From an uncultured Acidobacteriaceae bacterium (GTDB lineage Bacteria > Acidobacteriota > Terriglobia > Terriglobales > Acidobacteriaceae), in assembly GCA_903828675.1 (NCBI GenBank), contig CAIKND010000221.1, forward strand, positions 89,807-153,806: a stretch of 64,000 nt of DNA, read 5' to 3'. The notes beneath the pieces are model-generated. The model did not search any database. It was not told where the DNA came from and saw only the letters and a program-made list of their open reading frames with translations. A program made the translations under genes and the position numbers. This document shows positions 42,906 to 51,165 of the stretch, piece by piece (position 1 is the first letter of the stretch; every line of letters starts with the position of its first letter).

Positions 42906-44240
42906 ATGAAAATGAACCGGCGTGAGTTTCTGGTCACATCAGGATGCGCTCTTTCCGCTATTGCAGCGCCTACCATCGTCCCCGCCAGCGTCTTCGGGGC
43001 AAACGCGCCAAGCAACAGAATCAACGTCGGCTTCATCGGTACCGGCCGCCAGGCCTTCGGAGCCAACCTGCCGCAGATGATGGCTGTTCCCGGCGTTCAG
43101 GCCGCGGTTGTCTGCGATGTGGATAGCTGGCGCATGGCGGAGGCTCAGGCGTTCGTAAACTCGTTCTACGCCAAGCGTGACGGGCTTGCCGGCTATAACG
43201 GCTGTGCGCAGAAGCCGGATTTCAGAGACGTGATCGCGGATGCCAATATCGATGCGCTCATGATCTCCACGCCCGACCATTGGCATGTTCCCATTGGCAT
43301 TCTCGCGGCAAAGGCAAAGAAGCATTTCGCCCTCGAGAAGCCGCTCACCCTGAGCGTGCAACAGGGGCGCATGCTCGCCGATGCAGTGGCGAGTTCCGGC
43401 GTGGTCAACAGGACAGACAGCGAGTTCCGTTCCATCCGCGTGCAAAATCACGCCGTCGAACTGGTGAGAAACGGCCACATCGGCAAGCTGGAAAAGATTG
43501 AGATCGTTTTACCGTCCGATCCTGATCCGGTGGGCGTGCAACCCGACATGCCGGTGCCGCCCGAGTTGAACTATGACCTGTGGCTTGGCCCCACCGCTGC
43601 GGTTCCCTATACCGAGAAGCGCGTGCACGATGTAAAGCAGCACAGCCTCAGGCCGAACTGGATGCGCATCGACACCTACGCCCAGGGCATGATCGCCAAC
43701 TGGGGCGCGCACTACTTCGATGTCGCCCAATGGGCCATGAACACTGAACATTCCGGCCCCAGCGAAGTCGAGGGGCATGGCGTTTTTCCGGTGAGCCTGT
43801 GGAACACCATGATCAACTTCAAGGTCCAATACACCTACGCAAGCGGCGTGATCATGACCTGCGAACAGACGCCCACCAGCAAGCCGAGCATCACTTATTT
43901 TGGAAGCGACGCGTGGATCAAAGTGGAGGCCTATCCCGGCGTAATGCAGAGCAGCAAGCCGGAGTTAGTGACGCTGGAGCCGGAGCCGGGAGAGTTGAAT
44001 TTCTCTCAAACTCTCTGGGACAAGAACGACCTAATCGCGGCCATACGCGAACGCCGCCCCACCCTTGAGCCCATCGAGGTAGGCCACCGTTCCATCACCA
44101 TCGCCCAGATCGGCCTCATCGCCTGCCAGGTGGGAGACAAGCTGCGCTGGAATGCCGAGAAAGAGCTGTTTGAAGGAAACAATCACGCCAACGCATTGCT
44201 GGCCGCGCCGCTAACGCGGCCGCAATGGGCGATTTCCTGA
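42906..44240 (+). CDS. Tat-exported Gfo/Idh/MocA family oxidoreductase
   Basis: 444 residues. N-terminal twin-arginine signal (NRREFLVTSGCALSAIAAP) predicts export in folded, cofactor-bound form. Then the Rossmann domain (INVGFIGTGRQAFGAN), FALEKPLTLSV (EKP motif) and the C-terminal GFO_IDH domain (NWGAHYFDVAQWAMNTEHSG). Such exported oxidoreductases are linked to polysaccharide or glycoside use in soil bacteria. Convergent with the DUF3863 gene, also Tat-exported. Confidence 0.9.
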   Translation: MKMNRREFLVTSGCALSAIAAPTIVPASVFGANAPSNRINVGFIGTGRQAFGANLPQMMAVPGVQAAVVCDVDSWRMAEAQAFVNSFYAKRDGLAGYNGCAQKPDFRDVIADANIDALMISTPDHWHVPIGILAAKAKKHFALEKPLTLSVQQGRMLADAVASSGVVNRTDSEFRSIRVQNHAVELVRNGHIGKLEKIEIVLPSDPDPVGVQPDMPVPPELNYDLWLGPTAAVPYTEKRVHDVKQHSLRPNWMRIDTYAQGMIANWGAHYFDVAQWAMNTEHSGPSEVEGHGVFPVSLWNTMINFKVQYTYASGVIMTCEQTPTSKPSITYFGSDAWIKVEAYPGVMQSSKPELVTLEPEPGELNFSQTLWDKNDLIAAIRERRPTLEPIEVGHRSITIAQIGLIACQVGDKLRWNAEKELFEGNNHANALLAAPLTRPQWAIS

Positions 44241-44276
44241 GGCGAGGAAACACTCATCGGCAAAGGCCGAATTTCA

Positions 44277-45647
44277 TCAGGCCAGCTTCTTCAACTCCGG
44301 GTAGCGCGCAAAGATGCGCCTCTGATCTTCGGCAGTCAACTGTCCCAGCCGCATCGGCTTGTCCTGGGGACGCGTGCCCTTCTGATTCAGGACGTTCATC
44401 AGGCTCCACTCCCGCTGCAGCGTCCGCGGCTCGTGCGCCGGCAGATCGTAGCGGGTAAAGTCAATCGCCATGGCGGGTCCGCCCGTAGTCCAGTTCTTGA
44501 GCAGTCCCAGCCGGAATTCCCGATTCATGAACCACTGGATCTCCAGCTCCTTTTCTGAGCCCGGCGCGCCGGTTCCCTTGGCGTCGAACCGGTAGTTGAG
44601 CGCGGCATTGCCGGGCGTATGCTTCCGCCACTCCAGGCCGAACGCCCCTTCGGTCATTACCTGCGTGTCCGGCCACCTTTCCCTAACCGCCTGCAGCCAC
44701 CAGGCCAGGTCCTCGTCGTGGCCCACCGAGACTTCCCAGATGCCCGTCACCCATCCCATTCCGTTCAGAGCGCGGCCCTGGTCAAAGTGCATCGCGGTGG
44801 TCGCCATCATCTCTTTGCGCCCGGCTTCCAGTCCGAGGTTCCCCACGGTTTCAATGGGGCCCACGCCCAGGCGGCTATTGAATCCGCCTTGGAAGCCGTC
44901 TCGCCGTGCTGGAAGAAAATCGCACGTCCAGCCATCTAGGCAAACGCAGTCAATAAAATCAGCGGCACCCTGGGCCGGTTTCAGATAATGTTCGCGGCTG
45001 GGGTAGTAGGGATAGCAGATGCCGCCGTCGCCATCACCGTAGTCGATCGCGTGCTGGCTCCATATCTGGCCCTGGCAAACATGAATGCCTTCTTCTGTGG
45101 CGAGATACCTCTGGTTTTCCGCACCCAGAAAACCTGCCACCAGGCACTGTGGGCGGTACCCGTTGCCGACCATCTCCGAAATCATATGCAGCGACGTGTG
45201 GATCGTCTTTCGGATGTTTTCTGGCGTGTCGTACATCGGCGCGTGATAGCCGCCGGGAATGAACGTGATCTCGTCGCCATACTGCTCGTGATAGGAAGCC
45301 AGAAGCCGCCGCGCATCCTTGTATTCCTGTCGGGTGTCGTGCAGAGCCAGCCAGCTTATCGCCCAGGTCATCCTGCCGCCGGGGCAGCCTCGCGCAAAGG
45401 CCTCCCGCCGCGACCGGATGAGGTCGGGGCGGTTATCCTTGGCCTCGTCCAGGCCGATCGAGCGGGTCGGAGTCACTTCGATCTGGTTTACGCGCACTAC
45501 GGAAACGTGGGTCAGGAATCTGCCCTGAAGAGCCGCTGTGCCCGCGCCGTATGCCAGCGAACGTGCTGCCGCTCCCGCAAGCGCGAGAGAAGCCGTGGAA
45601 CCCGCCGCACGGGTCAGGAATTGCCGTCTGGTCCAGAAGTCGTTCAT
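44277..45647 (-). CDS. Tat-exported DUF3863 family protein
   Basis: 456 residues with a twin-arginine signal (WTRRQFLTRAAGSTASLALA). The body (GCPGGRMTWAISWLALHDTR; EQYGDEITFIPGGYHAP; CQGQIWSQHAIDYGDGDGGI; GWVTGIWEVSVGHDEDL) corresponds, as I recall it, to DUF3863, thought to be a glycoside-hydrolase-like or carbohydrate-related domain of unknown activity. The adjacent convergent gene is a Tat-exported Gfo/Idh protein, suggesting a shared role in periplasmic sugar chemistry. Confidence 0.75.
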   Translation of the reverse strand: MNDFWTRRQFLTRAAGSTASLALAGAAARSLAYGAGTAALQGRFLTHVSVVRVNQIEVTPTRSIGLDEAKDNRPDLIRSRREAFARGCPGGRMTWAISWLALHDTRQEYKDARRLLASYHEQYGDEITFIPGGYHAPMYDTPENIRKTIHTSLHMISEMVGNGYRPQCLVAGFLGAENQRYLATEEGIHVCQGQIWSQHAIDYGDGDGGICYPYYPSREHYLKPAQGAADFIDCVCLDGWTCDFLPARRDGFQGGFNSRLGVGPIETVGNLGLEAGRKEMMATTAMHFDQGRALNGMGWVTGIWEVSVGHDEDLAWWLQAVRERWPDTQVMTEGAFGLEWRKHTPGNAALNYRFDAKGTGAPGSEKELEIQWFMNREFRLGLLKNWTTGGPAMAIDFTRYDLPAHEPRTLQREWSLMNVLNQKGTRPQDKPMRLGQLTAEDQRRIFARYPELKKLA

Positions 45648-45747
45648 GACTTTCCTTTAATCCCCGCTCAAAGCCGCGAAGCGAAGGAAGGAGAATCTTA
45701 CTTATCCGGCCCACGTCCGAGTCAAATCAACTCCCAACAATGCGGAT

Positions 45748-46422
45748 CTACCCTATCGCAATGGCCCTATCGTCAGGTCCGTCGACAATGTGCCCCATCT
45801 TCTCCTGTTTGGTGCGCACATAGTCCGCAAAGCTATCCAGGGGAACGACCTCGGCTGAGACCCGCTCCGGAACCGCGATGCCCGCCGACTCCAGCGCAGC
45901 CACCTTTTCCGGGTTATTGGTAATCAGCTTGACGGCCTTGACGCCCAGTAGCTTCAGCACTTCAGCTGGCAATTCGTAGGCGCGGCAGTCGGCGGCAAAC
46001 CCCAGCTCGACATTGGCTTCCACGGTGTCCAGCCCGTGGTCTTGCAGTTCGTACGCCTTCAGCTTGGCCATCAGCCCAATACCGCGGCCCTCCTGCTGTT
46101 CGTACAGCAGAATGCCCGCGCCGGCCTCGCCAATCTTCTTCAGCGCCAGTTCCAGTTGCAGCCTGCAGTCGCACCGCAGAGAACCGAAGACATCGCCCGT
46201 AAGGCATTGCGAGTGGATTCGCACCAGCGGCGGCGCGGAATGTATATCGCCCATCACCAGCGCCACCAGCTCTTCAACTTCGCCTTTGACCGAACCGGCA
46301 GGCACAGCCTCCTCGCAGACGCGAGGCTCCGTCACTATCCCCTCAAAGCCCAGAATGCGGAAGGCTCCCCAACGGGTGGGAAAATCCGCCTCGGCTACCT
46401 TCGTCACGCTCTCAAATCCCAT
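45748..46422 (-). CDS. ribA: GTP cyclohydrolase II
   Basis: 224 residues. Opens GTP and releases formate and pyrophosphate in the first step of riboflavin synthesis. Zinc ligands CLTGDVFGSLRCDCRLQLE, then LYEQQEGRGIGLMAK (catalytic Arg) and the C-terminal VKLITNNPEKVAALE. This is the stand-alone enzyme without a RibB domain. It diverges from the histidine kinase gene; about 90 bp separate the starts. Confidence 0.95.
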   Translation of the reverse strand: MGFESVTKVAEADFPTRWGAFRILGFEGIVTEPRVCEEAVPAGSVKGEVEELVALVMGDIHSAPPLVRIHSQCLTGDVFGSLRCDCRLQLELALKKIGEAGAGILLYEQQEGRGIGLMAKLKAYELQDHGLDTVEANVELGFAADCRAYELPAEVLKLLGVKAVKLITNNPEKVAALESAGIAVPERVSAEVVPLDSFADYVRTKQEKMGHIVDGPDDRAIAIG

Positions 46423-46510
46423 GCTCCTATTCTACGGTGCGAGAGTTGCCGCCCTCCCAACGCGCACGGTCCACTGCTCGCTGCTCACTGCATTGCGATA
46501 CAGTGAATGC

Positions 46511-47812
46511 GTGGTCGATAACAAGCTGATTCTCATCACCCTGCTGGTCAAGCTGGGCGTGGCGGCGGCGGTTGCCAGCGCCCTGGCGCGGTCGCGCACC
46601 TTCCAGCGGCTGCTGTTTGCCGAGCATCGGCGTCGCCGCCAGACTGCGGCTTTGCTGGCTTTCTTCCTGGTGCCGCTTACCTTGGGCGTATGGGTGCGCA
46701 CCACGGTTCCCAATTTTCTGGCTGCTGACATCTCCTTCGAGACCGTCATTCTGCTCGGCCTGCTGGTGGGACCGGGGTGGGCCATGCTGGGCGGCATGGT
46801 GCTGTCTGCGCCGGCGGTCTTTCACCACGAGTTTCTGGCATTGCCCTTCAACGCGGCTCTGGGCCTTGCCGCCGGGACCCTGGGCCGCTTCGTCGAGGCC
46901 GACGAGATCTGGTCCTTCACCCCGCTCATAGATCTGAGCCTCTACCGCTGGGTGCGCCGCAATCTGCGTCAGCCGCGTATCGATCGCCAGATCCTCATGC
47001 TGTTCCTCATCGCCGCCCTTGAAATCTGCCGCGAATGGCTGGCCCGACTCTATCCCGGCCGCCTGTTCGCGCTTGATACCGGCGTGCTGGGCCTGCAGGT
47101 GCTGGTGTGGACCTGTGCCCCCATGGTGGTCGGCATTGCCCTCAAAGTCTGGAACGCCCTGCGTATTGAACTCAAGCTCGAGGAGCAAAAGCGGCTACTG
47201 CTTGAGGCCCGCCTCGACGCCCTTCAGCGACAGATCAATCCCCACTTCCTCTTCAACACGCTCAACTCCATCGCCTCGCTGGTGCGCAGCAAGCCGGAGC
47301 TGGCCCGCGTCATGACCGTCAAGCTGGCCAATATCCTGCGCGCCCTGCTCAAGGACCACGACACCTACGTCCCCCTGCGCGAGGAACTCAGCTTTACCGA
47401 CGATTACCTCGACATCGAGGTGGTGCGCTTCGGCACCGACAAGCTGCGTGTTGAAAAGGATATCGACCCGCGCACACTGGAGGTTCTGGTTCCCAGCATC
47501 CTGCTGCAGCCGCTCATCGAGAACAGCATCAAGCACGGCCTGGAGCCCCGCATCAACGGCGGCACCGTCACCCTGCGCAGCCGCCTCGAAGGCGACCGCG
47601 TGCTCATCGAGGTGGCCGACGACGGTGTCGGCATGGGCAATCGGCCTCCCTCAGCGTTGCGCCGCGCCGGAGCCGGCATCGGCATGAAGAACGTGCGGGA
47701 GCGGCTCGATGTCCTCTATGGCAACCAGGCCAGCTTCAATGTCGTCAGCAACCCCGGCCGCGGCACCCTCGTCTCCATCGACATCCCCGCCAACCTCCCT
47801 GGCGCGCCTTAG
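46511..47812 (+). CDS. LytS-type sensor histidine kinase
   Basis: About 433 residues from a GTG at 46511, the first plausible start past the divergent ribA start. The N-terminal about 190 residues hold five to six hydrophobic segments (LILITLLVKLGVAAAVASAL; TAALLAFFLVPLTLGVWV; ILLGLLVGPGWAMLGGMV). The catalytic part has INPHFLFNTLNSIASL (phosphoacceptor His), PLIENSIKHGLEPR (N box), VADDGVGMGN and GIGMKNVRERLD. LytS kinases normally pair with a LytTR response regulator, but none is adjacent, so this is an orphan in the window. Confidence 0.88.
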   Translation: MVDNKLILITLLVKLGVAAAVASALARSRTFQRLLFAEHRRRRQTAALLAFFLVPLTLGVWVRTTVPNFLAADISFETVILLGLLVGPGWAMLGGMVLSAPAVFHHEFLALPFNAALGLAAGTLGRFVEADEIWSFTPLIDLSLYRWVRRNLRQPRIDRQILMLFLIAALEICREWLARLYPGRLFALDTGVLGLQVLVWTCAPMVVGIALKVWNALRIELKLEEQKRLLLEARLDALQRQINPHFLFNTLNSIASLVRSKPELARVMTVKLANILRALLKDHDTYVPLREELSFTDDYLDIEVVRFGTDKLRVEKDIDPRTLEVLVPSILLQPLIENSIKHGLEPRINGGTVTLRSRLEGDRVLIEVADDGVGMGNRPPSALRRAGAGIGMKNVRERLDVLYGNQASFNVVSNPGRGTLVSIDIPANLPGAP

Positions 47813-48030
47813 ACGTCGTCGCACGACGGTTGCGCCCGGTGGTCCGTTGCTTTGAAAGGGCACCGCTCTGCCGGCCATTGAAAACATGTAATTTGCTGAA
47901 TCTAAAATTGGTAGAATGGGTGAAAGAGTCGAGACAGGCGCACCCGTAATGCAAACTGGCACAGAACCTGGCCTGGGACTGCCACGGGCATGAGCAGAAA
48001 CTTCCCAATTGGCGACAATTCACTCGGAAC

Positions 48031-48807
48031 CTATGGAAAGTGCCTACGGCTCGGGAAGCCTTGGTCAAATTCAGAGAGGCCCTTCACGATCCGTTCAGCG
48101 ACAAGCCATTTTGACCCGTCGAAGTAAAACCGCGCATAGGTAGTTCTGAAGTCTTGATCGCCGTTGAGAGGCGCTGACCAATTCGGTCGACATTGAGCCA
48201 GTAGAATCTGCTTCCCTTTGCCGTCCGGCGCAGCCACAAACTTCCAGGTGGTCTTTAGCGATTCCATCAAACTTATCTCTCCTTTCTTGCCAGTCGTGAC
48301 CTCTGTCGATTCGACCCAGTGCAAGTGGCCACCCTTCACCTCCACCAGGGTCGTAATTGGCCCGGAATAAGAGCCGAATCCCGCGGAATAGTCTACGGTA
48401 AGTAAATACGTCAGCCTGGAATCTGCATACAAATGCGCCGTCCGAAGCTTTGCAAGCGGGCGCTCCAGCTCTTTCGCTTCCAGTACCTTTCCTGCTCGAT
48501 CGACGATTTGAATCACCGCGTTGTGCGGCGGTTCACTCTTGAAAATCGCTAACACCGGATCATCATCGAGGTTGGTATCGCCTGTACCCCACACGAGGCC
48601 GCTCAGCTTTAGAGTGAGCCGGGAGTCTTGCAGCACTTCCAAGTGGCCGTCGACGCCGCTGGATGTTTGGGTCAACGGCAATCGATAGGCAATTGCATAT
48701 TGAGTCGCTCGCTCCCGAGGTTGAGCTATCTGCGCGTTACCACAGGGAACAGGCAATACGAGGGAAAAAGCGAGAAGAGTTGCGATCCGTAGCGGCGTGC
48801 CGGTCAT
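48031..48807 (-). CDS. Exported hypothetical protein
   Basis: About 258 residues from the ATG at 48807 (MTGTPLRIATLLAFSLVLPV), which gives a signal peptide; the frame is open to 48870. I do not recognise the family. The mature protein looks beta-rich (LEVLQDSRLTLKLSGLVWG; LTYLLTVDYSAGFGSYSGPI; YARFYFDGSKWLVAERIVKG). Isolated; flanked upstream by direct repeats. Confidence 0.65.
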   Translation of the reverse strand: MTGTPLRIATLLAFSLVLPVPCGNAQIAQPRERATQYAIAYRLPLTQTSSGVDGHLEVLQDSRLTLKLSGLVWGTGDTNLDDDPVLAIFKSEPPHNAVIQIVDRAGKVLEAKELERPLAKLRTAHLYADSRLTYLLTVDYSAGFGSYSGPITTLVEVKGGHLHWVESTEVTTGKKGEISLMESLKTTWKFVAAPDGKGKQILLAQCRPNWSAPLNGDQDFRTTYARFYFDGSKWLVAERIVKGLSEFDQGFPSRRHFP

Positions 48808-48894
48808 GGGGGAAGTATAGTTCCCAGAAAGTCTTGTTATCGTGGCCTTGGCGAACCCACCCCGCGCCACAGTTCCTTAGCGGTGACTCCGGGC

Positions 48895-49152
48895 GAGTCA
48901 CCGCCAATGCGGAAGTTTCATCTGCGGAAACGCCTGTTCTCGGCTTTTACGGTCAGGCATAGCGGCGGGTGGCCACGGTCTCAGTGACTTTTTTCAACCC
49001 AGATGAGGGTGCCACCGGTCCCTCGCATTTGGGGACCGGTGATGACGGCGATACCGAATCATCGGCGTTTTGTAGGTCGCGCCTGAATCACCGCCAATGC
49101 GGAAGTTTGATCTGCGGAAACGCGCGTTCTAGGCTTTTACGATCAGGCATAG
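48895..49152. repeat. Pair of 65-bp direct repeats flanking a hairpin
   Basis: Copy 1 (48898-48962) and copy 2 (49088-49152) share about 60 of 65 bases, beginning TCACCGCCAATGCGGAAGTT and ending ATCAGGCATAG or GTCAGGCATAG, offset 190 bp. Between them lies a GTGCC-family hairpin with perfect arms CACCGGTCCC (49013-49022) and GGGACCGGTG (49032-49041). The 545-bp gap otherwise shows nothing coding. Confidence 0.75.
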
Positions 49153-49353
49153 CTCAAAATTGGCACGGAAATTTGCAAGCGTGCCACATGATTAAGTATC
49201 TAAGTTCGTTTCATACCGTCCGCTTTGAAAGGGCAAGGCTTTAGCCGCCGAGGGGATGCAAACGGCCAAAATCCGCCCCCCCCCGCAGCTAGCCTCAGGA
49301 CGAGCCTTTTCAATAAACACTAAATGCACAACCGTTCGCTGTATCCTCAAAGC

Positions 49354-50334
49354 ATGGTGCGTTTCACTGTGCTGGCGTCGGGCTCCAAAGGGAATAGCAC
49401 AGTCATCTCTGGCGGTCGCACCCGCATCCTTGTGGACGCCGGTCTGAGCTGCCGTGAACTCTTCCGGCGCATGCAACTGGCCGGCGAAGAGCCTGAAACC
49501 CTGGACGCCATCCTCATCACCCACGAACACTCTGACCACGTCAACGGCATCTCCGTGACCGCCCGCAAGCTGGGCATTCCGGTGTACTTTACCGAGGCCA
49601 CCCACCGCGCCTGGATGCGCTGGCTCACGCCCCGGCGGCAGATGACCTACGCCCAGTGGCTGGAGCAGTGCCGCCGCCAGGCAGCCGAGCGCCAGGCCGA
49701 GGCCGAGTCTGCACCGGATGAAGCAGAGCCGGACGACGCTGAGATCGAAATCCAGCCCACCGCCCTCGCCTCCGAACCGCCGCCGGAACCAGCATCGGAC
49801 CAGCCCCCCTCCCGCAAGGAAGATCCAACCTGGTTGCCCGCAGTCGAATACTTTCAGTCCGGCAAGCCTTTTCAAATAGGCGATATTGCCGTCAGCCCCT
49901 TCACCACACCCCACGACGCCGCCGATCCGGTGGGCTTCGTCTTCTGTACCGAGGGCATCCGCATGGGCTATGCCACCGACCTTGGCTACATTCCGCCCAA
50001 CGTCAAGGCGCAACTTCAGGGTCTCGACTTACTACTGATCGAGTCCAACCACGATCTTGAAATGCTCCGCGACGGCCCCTACCCCTGGGCAGTCAAACAG
50101 CGGGTACTGTCCAGAGTTGGTCACCTCTCCAACGAAGCGGCGGCGGAGTTCCTTGAGAACGACTACGACGGCCAGGCCGCCCACATCATCCTTGCGCATC
50201 TATCTGAAAGCAATAATCTTCCTGAACTGGCACGGGTTACCGCCGAGCGCGCTCTCAACGGCCGCGCCAGCCTGTTGGCGAATCGCTTGCTTTTGGCTGT
50301 TCAATATGAACCACTTTCGGCTATTTATTTTTAA
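49354..50334 (+). CDS. MBL-fold metallo-hydrolase (WalJ/YycJ-like)
   Basis: About 326 residues from the ATG at 49354 (MVRFTVLASGSKGNSTVIS), the family's usual beginning. Metal-binding motif LITHEHSDHVNG, then a distal LLIESNHDLEMLRDGPYP and HIILAHLSESNN. Between about residues 95 and 170 lies a charged/proline-rich insert (AERQAEAESAPDEAEPDDAE; SEPPPEPASDQPPS) not normal for YycJ. Family members are nucleases or related hydrolases acting in DNA replication/repair or cell-wall control. Confidence 0.88.
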   Translation: MVRFTVLASGSKGNSTVISGGRTRILVDAGLSCRELFRRMQLAGEEPETLDAILITHEHSDHVNGISVTARKLGIPVYFTEATHRAWMRWLTPRRQMTYAQWLEQCRRQAAERQAEAESAPDEAEPDDAEIEIQPTALASEPPPEPASDQPPSRKEDPTWLPAVEYFQSGKPFQIGDIAVSPFTTPHDAADPVGFVFCTEGIRMGYATDLGYIPPNVKAQLQGLDLLLIESNHDLEMLRDGPYPWAVKQRVLSRVGHLSNEAAAEFLENDYDGQAAHIILAHLSESNNLPELARVTAERALNGRASLLANRLLLAVQYEPLSAIYF

Positions 50335-50552
50335 TGCAGGTGCATTACAATGGAGATACACGGGCATCTCTCTGTAGCAAGCAGGATTGGCACGGGAACC
50401 GCCTTGAGTTTTTTGTCATGGCATGCAGAGTTGATCGGGACCGCACTGAGCATACCATCGCTGGTGGAGCCCCCTAACTAGAGCACTCCGTTGCCTCGTG
50501 AATGCCGCGCGCACGCATTGCGGTTAAACAGATCCTTCGCAAAGTGAGTCTA

Positions 50553-51020
50553 ATGTCTATGGCAAGTACCCGATGCAATGACCGAGTTGTAGGCGCCATC
50601 CTGGCAAGCTGGCGCTATGACATCTCTGGAATTTCTCCGGAGATGCGTAAAGATTACGAACAGCACTTTGTTGAATGCGCCCACTGCCGCGCACGCCAGA
50701 AGTTTCACCGCAGCCTCGATGGATCCCTGGCCGTCCTCACTTCTCTTTCGGCTCTTTTCTTCCTCTTCGCTCTCGCGGTCCTCAAGCACATCAAGCCCGT
50801 CGAGCACGTAGCCTTCAACGTGTTCGGCCTCGACGTCGCCGACACCTATCACATGCTGTTTTCAGCCGGTATCGCGGGTCTCTGCTTCTCGGTCATCGGC
50901 CTGGTGCTTGTCCTCACCACCACCCCGGCCCCGGCCTACCTGGGCGGAATCGCTTCGGAGCGCGCCAAACTGATTGAGGAGAGCCTCCCCGCGGTCATAA
51001 GATCCCTCCGCCCGAGATAG
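50553..51020 (+). CDS. Zinc-finger membrane protein (anti-sigma-like)
   Basis: About 155 residues from the ATG at 50553; a start at 50502 is possible. A short HxxxCxxC motif (DYEQHFVECAHCRARQKF) resembles zf-HC2 anti-sigma domains, followed by two membrane helices (SLAVLTSLSALFFLFALAVL and LFSAGIAGLCFSVIGLVLVL). No sigma factor gene is adjacent, so anti-sigma function is only a suggestion. A terminator hairpin lies 24 bp past the stop. Confidence 0.6.
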   Translation: MSMASTRCNDRVVGAILASWRYDISGISPEMRKDYEQHFVECAHCRARQKFHRSLDGSLAVLTSLSALFFLFALAVLKHIKPVEHVAFNVFGLDVADTYHMLFSAGIAGLCFSVIGLVLVLTTTPAPAYLGGIASERAKLIEESLPAVIRSLRPR

Positions 51021-51044
51021 AGCGGCTTCGCGGCAATACACTTC

Positions 51045-51071
51045 AGGGCCTCCCTTCGCGGGAGGCCCTTT
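51045..51071 (+). terminator. Terminator after zinc-finger membrane protein gene
   Basis: AGGGCCTCCC (51045-51054) and GGGAGGCCCT (51060-51069), loop TTCGC, followed by TT. GC-rich perfect stem 24 bp past the stop. Confidence 0.75.
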
Positions 51072-51116
51072 CGCGTCAGGCGAGCTCCTTGCACCCAGCG
51101 CAGCCGCAAAACAACC

Positions 51117-51143
51117 AACGCGAAGCCGCAATGGCCTCGCGTT
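51117..51143 (-). terminator. Terminator after gpmI
   Basis: AACGCGAAGCC (51117-51127) pairs with GGCCTCGCGTT (51133-51143), one G:T, loop 5 nt. On the minus strand it is followed by GGTTGTTTT, a weak T-run, 22 bp past the gpmI stop. Confidence 0.7.
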
Positions 51144-51165
51144 GTTGTCTTGGCTGTGTCTGAAC

